Shown here piece by piece: positions 8,332 through 14,953 of a DNA stretch of 40,374 nucleotides. This stretch comes from Verrucomicrobium sp. BvORR106 (GTDB lineage Bacteria > Verrucomicrobiota > Verrucomicrobiia > Verrucomicrobiales > Verrucomicrobiaceae): the NCBI RefSeq assembly GCF_000739655.1, contig NZ_BATR01000151.1:1-40374 (forward strand), read 5' to 3'. The position numbers were made by a program, and so were the translations under genes. The notes under the pieces are model-generated. The model saw nothing but the letters and a program-made list of their open reading frames with translations, made no database searches and had not been told where the DNA came from. Every line of letters starts with the position of its first letter. The first letter of the stretch is position 1.

Positions 8332-10413
8332 ATGATCCCCTCCTCCCTCGCTTCCTCAGGCGTGCGCTGTCGCTCTCTTGCGCAGAGTCTCCTCGTCCTT
8401 ACCACCTTCGTTCTGCATTTCACGGGACAACTCCCCGCCGCAGACCCGACCACGGTCCGCACTGCCAGCAGCGGCCCCTGGTCCACCACGTCCACCTGGG
8501 AGGGCGGGCAACTGCCCAACTCAGGGCAAAAGGTGCATATCCTCCCCGGCCACACCATCACCTATGACGTGGCCAGTGATGCGGTCATCCGCTCCATCCA
8601 CATCGGTGGGACGCTGACCTTTGCGCGAGACCGCAACACCAAGCTCTGCGTGGGTCTCATCAAGGTGCAACCCAACGCGGACACACGGGAAGAGGGTTTT
8701 GACTGTCACGCTCCGGCCGGGCCCGTCGACACCGTTGGCCCCGACGCCGCCCTGGAGGTGGGCACTGCCAGCCACCCCATCTCCCGCCCTTTCACCGCCC
8801 TCATCCGACTCACCCTCGTGGAAGGGCTCGATCCAAACTCCTGCCCAGCCATCATCACCTGCGGCGGACGACTCGATATCCACGGTGCCCATTTGCAGAA
8901 GACCTGGGTGAAACTGGGCCGCACCAACAAGAACTCCGCCGAGTTTGACCTGGAGCTGGCGGAGCGTGTGCCCGACTGGCAAAAGGGCGACACCGTCCTC
9001 ATCACCGGCACCCGTCGCCAGTTCCCCGGGCATCCCTATAACTTCACGACGAGCGTCTCCGAGCGGCCCCAAAGCGAGACCTTGAAGATCGGTGAACTCC
9101 GGGAGGAGCGCGGCCGCACCATCATCACTTCCGCAGATCAACCTCCCTCCCATGAACACGAGGGCGGCGGACTCTTCTCCGCAGAAGTGGCCAATCTCTC
9201 CCGCAATGTCGTCGTAGAGTCAGCCGACCCCAACGGTGCCCGCGGTCACACCATGTACCACCGCGGCAGCAGCGGCGGGCTGAGCTACGCGGAGTTTCGT
9301 CATCTGGGCAAAAAAGACGTTCTGGGACGCTACCCCATCCACTTCCACCAATGTGGAGCCACCATGCGGGGCACCAGCGTGGTGGGCATGAGCATCTGGG
9401 ACAGTCACAACCGCTGCATCACCATCCACGGCACCGACTACCTCGTGGTGCGTGACTGCATTGGTTATCAAAGCGTGGGCCATGCCTTCTTCCTGGAGGA
9501 CGGCACCGAGACCCGCAATCTCCTGGATCGCAACCTGGGCGTGCTCGCCCTGCGGGGGAAACCGCTTCCAGAGCAGGCACTTTCCTTTGATCAGAATGAC
9601 GGCGCCGCTTTCTGGTGGTCGAACTCTCTGAACGCCTTCACCCGCAACGTCGCCGTGGAGTGTGATCAGCACGGCTACCGTTTTGAAGTCGTGGCCTCAG
9701 ACAAATTCAACCCCGTACTCTCCGTACTCCACCCAGACGGTTCACGGAAACCCGTGGACATCCGCACCCTGCCCTTCATCCGCTTTGAAGACAACGAGGC
9801 CCACACCCAGCGTCGGTTTGGCATCAATCTCGGTGGGTTCAACGGTCTGTCCATCCTCGGCCTGCCCGATGATCAGGCCTTCAAAGACGTGGATGGCGTG
9901 GGCCCCGACCGGACTCACCCCTTCATCCTGCGCAACACCCTCCTCTGGGATTGCGACTGGGCCTATCACGCCGGCAGCCCCTCCGTGGTCAATGACCGTA
10001 TGCGCATTCATCGCGTGCTCTACGGCATCTGGCGCATCAACTCCCACCTGCAAGATCACAGCCGCCTGGAGATCTCCGACGTCGTGGCCGCCTCCTTCTT
10101 CCACCCCCGCGCCAGTCGCTTCCAGAAACCCGGTGATCTCGACTCCGTCGAAGCCGTGGATGACTTTCCGCCGTCAACGGTCATCACCTCCTGCGAGCCT
10201 GCACCCGGCGGCAAACTCCGGGTTCGCGGTGTCACGCTCGACAACGGTGAAGTCACCAACGTCACCGTCAACAACCTCCCCGCCCGCCCCCTGCGGACAA
10301 ATTATGCCGATTGGGAAGCCCTCGTCCCCGCGGCCAATAGCATCACAGCGAAAAGCAACGACGCTGTTGGCAACGAGGAGAAGACCCCACACGTCGTGAG
10401 ATTGAAGCATTGA
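8332..10413 (+). CDS. Secreted G8-domain right-handed beta-helix protein (CEMIP/TMEM2-related)
   Basis: A 693-residue protein from the ATG at 8332. This start gives a signal peptide (RSLAQSLLVLTTFVLHFTG, cleavage near AAD); the frame is open a little upstream from a TTG at 8281. A G8 domain covers about residues 48-180 (GPWSTTSTWEGGQLPNSGQK, VHILPGHTITYDV, IRSIHIGGTLTFARD). The central part has LGRYPIHFHQCG (331-342), very like the GRYP-(I/V)HFH string of animal CEMIP, TMEM2 and fibrocystin-L. It is followed by beta-helix repeats (NRCITIHGTDYLVVRDCIGY). CEMIP and TMEM2 act in hyaluronan breakdown, so a polysaccharide-binding or depolymerising role outside the cytoplasm is a reasonable guess but not shown. 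It is a stand-alone unit between the receptor operon and the convergent VOC gene. No PEP-CTERM anchor, so probably periplasmic or released. Confidence 0.82.
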   Translation: MIPSSLASSGVRCRSLAQSLLVLTTFVLHFTGQLPAADPTTVRTASSGPWSTTSTWEGGQLPNSGQKVHILPGHTITYDVASDAVIRSIHIGGTLTFARDRNTKLCVGLIKVQPNADTREEGFDCHAPAGPVDTVGPDAALEVGTASHPISRPFTALIRLTLVEGLDPNSCPAIITCGGRLDIHGAHLQKTWVKLGRTNKNSAEFDLELAERVPDWQKGDTVLITGTRRQFPGHPYNFTTSVSERPQSETLKIGELREERGRTIITSADQPPSHEHEGGGLFSAEVANLSRNVVVESADPNGARGHTMYHRGSSGGLSYAEFRHLGKKDVLGRYPIHFHQCGATMRGTSVVGMSIWDSHNRCITIHGTDYLVVRDCIGYQSVGHAFFLEDGTETRNLLDRNLGVLALRGKPLPEQALSFDQNDGAAFWWSNSLNAFTRNVAVECDQHGYRFEVVASDKFNPVLSVLHPDGSRKPVDIRTLPFIRFEDNEAHTQRRFGINLGGFNGLSILGLPDDQAFKDVDGVGPDRTHPFILRNTLLWDCDWAYHAGSPSVVNDRMRIHRVLYGIWRINSHLQDHSRLEISDVVAASFFHPRASRFQKPGDLDSVEAVDDFPPSTVITSCEPAPGGKLRVRGVTLDNGEVTNVTVNNLPARPLRTNYADWEALVPAANSITAKSNDAVGNEEKTPHVVRLKH

Positions 10414-10439
10414 ACAGCGCCAGAACGCGGCAGCTGAAA

Positions 10440-10510
10440 GTAGTGCAGAGCTTTAGCTCGGTATTGGAAGACGTGGGCAGCGCGACTGACGAGCTAAAGC
10501 TCTGTACTAC
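10440..10510. terminator. Long hairpin between convergent genes, possible bidirectional terminator
   Basis: Arms 10440-10459 and 10491-10510 are 20 nt and pair at 19 positions plus one G-T. The loop is about 31 nt. A TTT run follows the hairpin on each strand. It lies between the convergent ends of the G8 gene (10413) and the VOC gene (10586), which suits a two-way terminator, though the arms are longer than usual and it may be another dispersed palindrome. Confidence 0.5.
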
Positions 10511-10538
10511 TTTGCTCCGCCCTAGTCCTCCAGCCGAA

Positions 10539-10560
10539 GCTCTTCCTCGAAGAGCATTCG
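10539..10560. repeat. Solo first hairpin of the 110-bp repeat
   Basis: GCTCTTCCTCGAAGAGC followed by ATTCG matches the first hairpin of the three-hairpin repeat, without hairpins two and three. It sits just before the 3' end of the VOC gene. Confidence 0.6.
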
Positions 10561-10585
10561 CCCCACCAACCCAATCACCCCACCC

Positions 10586-11077
10586 TCATCCCTCCCCATC
10601 AAACGCACGCTGCAACGCGGCGATGTCCATTTTCTTCATGCCCATCATCGCGGTCATGGCACGCGCGGCCTTCACCTTGTCCTCATCCATCAGTAACACC
10701 GGCAGGATCTTGGGAACCACCTGCCAGGAGACACCAAACTTGTCCTTCACCCAGCCGCAGATCTGTGCCTCGGGCGGTCCCCCTTCGGCCAGGTGATTCC
10801 AGTAGTGATCCACCTCTGCCTGCGTTTCGCATTCGATCTGAAAGGAGATGGCCTCGTTAAACTTGAAAGTGGGCCCCCCGTTAAGACCGGTGAACTTCAG
10901 ACCATCCAGTTCAAATACGACCGTCATCACCGAGCCCGCCTGCTGCCCGTGCTGCTCCTGGCCTGCCTCACCATAGTAGGCAATGTCTGTGATCTTGGAG
11001 TTCTTGAAGATGTTGATATAGAAGTTGGCGGCTTGTTCAGCCTGACCGTCGAACCAGAGACACGGTGCAATTTTCAT
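10586..11077 (-). CDS. VOC-family protein, PhnB-like
   Basis: A 163-residue protein of the PhnB/3-demethylubiquinone-methyltransferase-like branch of the vicinal oxygen chelate superfamily. It opens with KIAPCLWFDGQAEQAANFY, then IFKNSKITDIAYYGEAG, VMTVVFELDGLKFTGLNGGP, FNEAISFQIECETQAEVDHY and the diagnostic GWVKDKFGVSWQVVP. A C-terminal helix (KVKAARAMTAMMGMKKMDIA) completes it. The paired beta-alpha-beta fold is expected; substrate and activity of this branch are not established, despite the methyltransferase name often attached. Full length for the family. It is a single gene, convergent with the G8 gene and divergent from the AraC regulator across a 446-bp region. Confidence 0.92.
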   Translation of the reverse strand: MKIAPCLWFDGQAEQAANFYINIFKNSKITDIAYYGEAGQEQHGQQAGSVMTVVFELDGLKFTGLNGGPTFKFNEAISFQIECETQAEVDHYWNHLAEGGPPEAQICGWVKDKFGVSWQVVPKILPVLLMDEDKVKAARAMTAMMGMKKMDIAALQRAFDGEG

Positions 11078-11523
11078 GGTGGTGTGGAACTGAGGTTGGA
11101 TGTCTGGCAGCTTTCGCTCCCTTCAATGAGGATGACGAACCATCGCGGCCGCCCAAGACATTCGGCGTCTGGATTCTAAAAAAAGGTTACTCCATACGCC
11201 AATCCCTGCCCTTTCGCCTTCGGGACAAATGAACACCCTTTAAGAAGATTCCGGCCACTTTGCGCCCAAGGTGCGAATCAACGGGGCTGGCAAACCCGGC
11301 CGGGTGGCTCGGGCAACCTTGCCAGTCCCAAAACACAGCACCGGGGCCGCAGACGGAAGTGATTGCACCGACTGCGGCCCCGACATGCTTCAGGGATTCC
11401 AATGCCAAAATCCCTGCGGCACGCTCCAACACCCAGCTTCAGCGTGACGAAAACGCCCCGCCGACTCGCACAAATCGAGACAAAATACTTGCAACTGAGT
11501 CTCGATAGCGCCATAAACGCCCC
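11078..11523. other. Divergent intergenic region with three hairpins and a Fur-like site
   Basis: This region lies between the VOC and AraC genes. It contains a 7-bp stem (CTGGCAA/TTGCCAG near 11286-11328), a perfect 11-bp stem CGGGGCCGCAG (11342-11352) with its complement (11372-11382), and an 8-bp stem CAGGGATT/AATCCCTG (11391-11416). A Fur-like TTGCAACTGAGTCTCG follows at 11489-11504. No gene of its own is supported. Confidence 0.5.
11489..11510. promoter_or_regulatory. Weak Fur-box-like site before the AraC gene
   Basis: TTGCAACTGAGTCTCG is very similar to the string at 409-424 (TTGCGACTGAGTCGCA) and to the start of the stronger site at 13351. It ends 13 bp before the AraC start. The right half-site is degenerate, so the call rests on likeness to the other two sites. 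Confidence 0.35.
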
Positions 11524-12405
11524 GTGCGTACTCCCCCTCCCAAATCCGAATGGCTTCACGGTTCCCTGGCTCAGGACGGCTTCCGGGTGCAGCAGATTCG
11601 CTTCTTTGCCGGTCGCGATGAGTCCCTCAGCCAGTACTTGAGCCCGAACACGCTTGCCCTGGCGGTGGTGTTCTCCGGGCATCAGTCCTTGGTGTTCCGT
11701 AACACGCGGCTTGAGGTCACGGCAGACCACGGCGCCATCCTGCAGCCGCAGTCCGGCCTGTACTGGACAGCCAGTGGCGGCCGCAACCACCGCATGGTGC
11801 TGGTAGAGCTGGGTGAGAAGATGCTCGTCCGCCTCCGTGGCATGGGCGACCACGCCACGCCGGTCTCGGAGGAAGCCCTGAACCACCCCCTCTTCCTCGA
11901 ACCGAAAGAATTCACCGTGCCAGCCAGCGTGCTAAGCCTGGCCCAGCAACTGGCCACGCCGCCTACGCACACCGCCTGCCTCCCCGTCTGGTACCAGGCC
12001 AAAGTCACCGAGCTCGCCTCGCTCACGCTCTTCAAGCCCGTGATGCAGCCGGGCGAGACCAGCACCATGGAAGTGAACCGCGAACGCGTGGACAAGGCCG
12101 TCTTCCTCCTGGAGCGCGACCTGGAAAATCCGCCCACGCTACAGATGCTGGCCCGTGAGGTGGGCTGCGGCCCCTTCTATCTCAGTCGTCTCTTCGCCAG
12201 CCAGATGGGCCGCACCATTCCCGAGTTGCTCCGCCAGCGCCGCATGGAACTCGCGGCCAAACTTCTCAGCACCAGCCGCGAAAGCATCAGCAACATCGCC
12301 CTGCGCGTGGGCTACGAGAGCTTCAGCGCCTTCACCCGCGGCTTCGTCCGTGAATTCGGCGTGACCCCCAGCGGTTACAGGAAACGTTGCCGGCAGGTGG
12401 CGTGA
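11524..12405 (+). CDS. AraC-family transcriptional regulator
   Basis: A 293-residue regulator with a variable N-terminal sensing domain (1-180) and a C-terminal AraC DNA-binding domain (about 187-288). The two helix-turn-helix units are LQMLAREVGCGPFYLSRLF (about 206-224) and ISNIALRVGYESFSAFTRGF (about 254-273), followed by REFGVTPSGYRKR, the standard family ending. The start is a GTG at 11524 with no obvious ribosome-binding site. Length and layout match the PchR/YbtA-like class, which often respond to siderophores. The Fur-like site just upstream and the neighbouring receptor operon support an iron role, but no ligand can be deduced. It is followed by nearly 1 kb of repeat-rich DNA. Confidence 0.92.
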   Translation: MRTPPPKSEWLHGSLAQDGFRVQQIRFFAGRDESLSQYLSPNTLALAVVFSGHQSLVFRNTRLEVTADHGAILQPQSGLYWTASGGRNHRMVLVELGEKMLVRLRGMGDHATPVSEEALNHPLFLEPKEFTVPASVLSLAQQLATPPTHTACLPVWYQAKVTELASLTLFKPVMQPGETSTMEVNRERVDKAVFLLERDLENPPTLQMLAREVGCGPFYLSRLFASQMGRTIPELLRQRRMELAAKLLSTSRESISNIALRVGYESFSAFTRGFVREFGVTPSGYRKRCRQVA

Positions 12406-12644
12406 GAAAGTTCTTGGTTCTTAGTTCCTAGTTCTTGGTTGCCGCACTGCGGTGGCCAGCAGCGAATTTCACTTGGCCGCGGGAGACAAATCCTGCGGCC
12501 TTTTTTGCGCTCATCCATCTCACACATGGAAGGTGGTCTACCTCTGAGATGGTCACAACCAAAGGCCCCGCGCCTCCCCACTCAATCGAATCCCTTCCTC
12601 GTAGAGGATCCGACGTAGACACGTACTTCACAGCGCAATCCCCA

Positions 12645-12913
12645 CGCCAACGGCGTGATACAAAATAGCCCGGGGTCAGACCGCGAAGCGGTCGCCACCC
12701 CGGGTATCGACGGGAGAACGATGGAACTCCAAGGGAGTTCTACAAACTGTCCTGATCACTCGGAGACGATCCTCCCGCATGCGGCGGACACCTCAGGGAT
12801 GGGGTCACGGTTTGTAGAACTCGCTTCGGAGTTCTTCTCCGCCTGCCCATATACCCAGGGTGGCGGCTCGTGCCTCGCCTGACCCTGGGCTACCATGTAC
12901 CACGCCCTTGGCG
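12645..12913. repeat. 269-bp symmetric nested palindromic element
   Basis: The 63-nt arms 12645-12707 and 12851-12913 are inverted copies (47 of 63 match by eye). Inner arms 12724-12747 and 12810-12834 are also inverted copies placed symmetrically about the same centre, 12779. Within the arms lie shorter perfect hairpins with three-base loops: CACGCC-AAC-GGCGTG, GACCGC-GAA-GCGGTC and CACGCC-CTT-GGCGTG. It has no coding capacity; possibly a MITE or REPIN-like element. Confidence 0.8.
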
Positions 12914-13003
12914 TGAAACGCGAAGCGGCGTCATTGCAACCCTGCAAGCCTCAGTCAGCGGCCATCGCAAAGTCCCACAGCAACGCCTCCGCCTTCAGAC
13001 GAA

Positions 13004-13112
13004 GCTCTTCCTCGAAGAGGATCCGGCCACAAGCCCAACGTTGACGAGCCTCAGGCGAGTCTACGTTGGGTAGAGCATAGAAGCTCCCTACTCCGAAGGA
13101 GTTCCGGCGGTC
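13004..13112. repeat. 110-bp three-hairpin dispersed repeat, copy B
   Basis: 109 bp with the same three hairpins as copy A: CTCTTC/GAAGAG; CCCAACGT (13034-13041) with ACGTTGGG (13063-13070); and ACTCC-GAA-GGAGT (13090-13102), ending CGGCGGTC. Confidence 0.85.
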
Positions 13113-13350
13113 TCTATCGCTGGGTACGAGTAAACAATCACCATCCGAAGCACAGACACCAGGCCCACCTTCCCCAACCTTGGCGCATCCTTGCACAACC
13201 CAGGGCAAGCACCTGCCAAGTTTCTGCGCACATTGCATCGTGAACAGCCGACGTCACGGCACGCGGTTAAACTAATTGCCTAGAACCGGCAATCAAAAGC
13301 GCCTTCAGAGCAAAGCGAGGCAAGCAGAAATCAGGAACGCGTCGACTCTA

Positions 13351-13372
13351 TTGCACCTGAGAATCATTATCG
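13351..13372. promoter_or_regulatory. Strong Fur-box-like site before the PEP-CTERM operon
   Basis: TGAGAATCATTATCG (13358-13372) matches the Fur 7-1-7 consensus TGATAAT-N-ATTATCA at 12 of 14 positions. A second, weaker 7-1-7 register (TGCACCT-G-AGAATCA) begins six bases earlier, as in classic overlapping Fur sites. It ends 25 bp before the DNRLRE gene start, where it could cover the promoter. Confidence 0.6.
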
Positions 13373-13397
13373 TTTATTTCCTTCAGGCAAAAAATCG

Positions 13398-14044
13398 ATG
13401 AAACTCCCCCTGTCCGCCTTCCTGGCCTTTGGGCTTGCCGCGTCTTCCCTGTCTCCTACGGCCCTCAGCGGAGCCATCGTCATGGCCACCCAGGATACCG
13501 ACTTCTACCGGTTCCTGAACATCCCCAGCAGCAGCACGGGAGATCTGGACATCGCCAGTGAGTTTGCCAATCCGCACACCTTCCGGAGCTTCATTGAGTT
13601 CGACATCGCTTCCCTGGGTTACACCGCGGGGCAGCCCGTCACTTCGGCACAGCTATGGCTCTACTCGTCAGCGGTCACAGCGGGCGGCACCATCCGGGTT
13701 CAAGACATCACGTCAGACTGGTCCGTGGGTGGGTTCACCTGGGACACCCAGCCCACGGTGGGCAGCTTTCTCACCGACGCCACCGTCTCGACTGCAGGCA
13801 TCTGGTACAGCTTCGATATCACGTCCCTCGTCCAGCAGTGGGTAAACGACCCACGTCCAACTACGGCATCCGCCTCATGGCCCCGGATACCGCCCAGCTG
13901 AAGTTCATCTCCAACGACGCCACCACTGGCAACACAGAGTACCGCCCCTATATCGCGGTGACTCCTGAACCCGGCAGAAGCCTGCTGCTCGCCGCCGCAC
14001 TGAGCACCGTCACCTTCCGCAGACGGCGAGTGCGCACGGCCTGA
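13398..14044 (+). pseudogene. Frameshifted DNRLRE-domain PEP-CTERM protein
   Basis: After a signal peptide (KLPLSAFLAFGLAASSLSPT) the first frame encodes a DNRLRE-type domain of disaggregatase/beta-sandwich surface proteins (ATQDTDFYRF, FRSFIEFDIASL, VTSAQLWLYSSA, IRVQDITSDWSVGGFTWDTQ, WYSFDITSLVQQWVNDP). It then leaves frame near 13853 and stops at 13901. The -1/+2 frame continues it perfectly: SNYGIRLMAPDTAQLKFISN, EYRPYIAV, then the PEP-CTERM anchor TPEPG plus a hydrophobic stretch and RRRR. Adding one A in CCACG (to CCAACG) restores D-P-T-S-N-Y and a 215-residue protein. This may be a true mutation or a sequence error. It heads the group that includes the prepilin-like gene 48 bp downstream. 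Confidence 0.85.
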
Positions 14045-14092
14045 CCCGCAAACAACGATCACCCTTCTGATCGAAAACTTACCAGTCCGACT

Positions 14093-14953
14093 ATGAAACC
14101 CTTCCCCGCCCCCACCCGCCTCCACCACGGTTTCACCCTCATGGAGCTGCTGGTGGTCACCGCCATCATTGCCGCCCTCTCCGCCCTGGCATTCGGAGCC
14201 TTCAATGCTGCCACCACCCACGCCCGCAAGGCAGCAGAAATCGCCGCCGCCAAAAGCCTGATCAGCGCTTATCTCCTCTATCCCAGCGACAACAACGGAG
14301 AGCTGATGGTGGCGCACTACGAGGGCTCCAGCCCTGATCTTGATGCCCGGGACTACACCCTGCCAGACGGCACCACGCTGGGCAGCGCAGAATTGCACCG
14401 CTACCCCTTCCGCCTCGCCCCCTACATGCAGGACAAGATTGAGGGCACCCTGCTGGTGAACCGCAACAAAGATCAAATTGCCGAAGCCTTCCCAGGCAGC
14501 CAGTTCCACTACGGCACCAGCCTCTGCCCCGCCCTTGGCATCAACTACTACTATGTCGGTGGTTACAAGGCGGACAACGAAATCGCCGGTGCCACGGATT
14601 GCGCCACGAACCTCATGCAGGTCAGCAAGCCAGGCTCCCTGCTGGTCTTCGCCTCCGCCTTCACAGAGATTGGGGACAAACGCATTGAAGGCCGCTACGG
14701 CGTCGAGCCGCCGTACTTCCGGTCCAAGCTTTGGGACGGCAGTCTCCATGTCGATGCCCGCTACGGCGGGAAGGCCGTCACCGCTTTCATGGATGGCAGT
14801 GTGCGACTCATGACCATCGATGAGCTGCGCGACATGCGCTACTGGAGCGTTCGTGCCGCGGAGGCGGACAATGCCAACTACACCGTGGCCCCCGTGGCCA
14901 GCACAGGCGTGGGCGGTGGCAATACCGGTGGTGGCAGAGGGGGGCGTCGTTGA
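14093..14953 (+). CDS. Prepilin-like protein with type IV pilin N-terminus (pseudopilin type)
   Basis: 286 residues. The N-terminus HHGFTLMELLVVTAIIAALS is a classic class III signal: prepilin peptidase would cut between Gly13 and Phe14, with Glu at +5 (residue 18). The rest is the H-X9-like soluble domain common in Verrucomicrobiota and Planctomycetota pseudopilins (SLISAYLLYPSDNNGELM, GINYYYVGGY, YGGKAVTAFMDGSVRLMTID). The tail is Gly/Arg-rich (GVGGGNTGGGRGGRR). It is probably a secretion-system or surface-fibre subunit. No pilus machinery is adjacent. It sits between two PEP-CTERM genes and its TGA overlaps the next ATG (TGATG), so translation of the two is probably coupled. Confidence 0.9.
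   Translation: MKPFPAPTRLHHGFTLMELLVVTAIIAALSALAFGAFNAATTHARKAAEIAAAKSLISAYLLYPSDNNGELMVAHYEGSSPDLDARDYTLPDGTTLGSAELHRYPFRLAPYMQDKIEGTLLVNRNKDQIAEAFPGSQFHYGTSLCPALGINYYYVGGYKADNEIAGATDCATNLMQVSKPGSLLVFASAFTEIGDKRIEGRYGVEPPYFRSKLWDGSLHVDARYGGKAVTAFMDGSVRLMTIDELRDMRYWSVRAAEADNANYTVAPVASTGVGGGNTGGGRGGRR

Larger units (their letters stand above)
12406..13397. other. Repeat-rich intergenic region
   Basis: About 990 bp without a supportable gene. It begins with a short GTTCTTGGTTCTTAGTTC-type repeat (12409-12441) and carries a CTTCCTCGTAGAGG hairpin near 12596, a 269-bp symmetric element (12645-12913), copy B of the three-hairpin repeat (13004-13112) and a Fur-box-like site at 13351-13372. Small open frames here run through the palindromes and are not credible. 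Confidence 0.7.

Noticed and set aside
13700-14749. 349-codon minus-strand frame across the DNRLRE and prepilin genes
   Set aside because: It is antisense to a clear prepilin N-terminus and Gly/Glu-rich without domain features.
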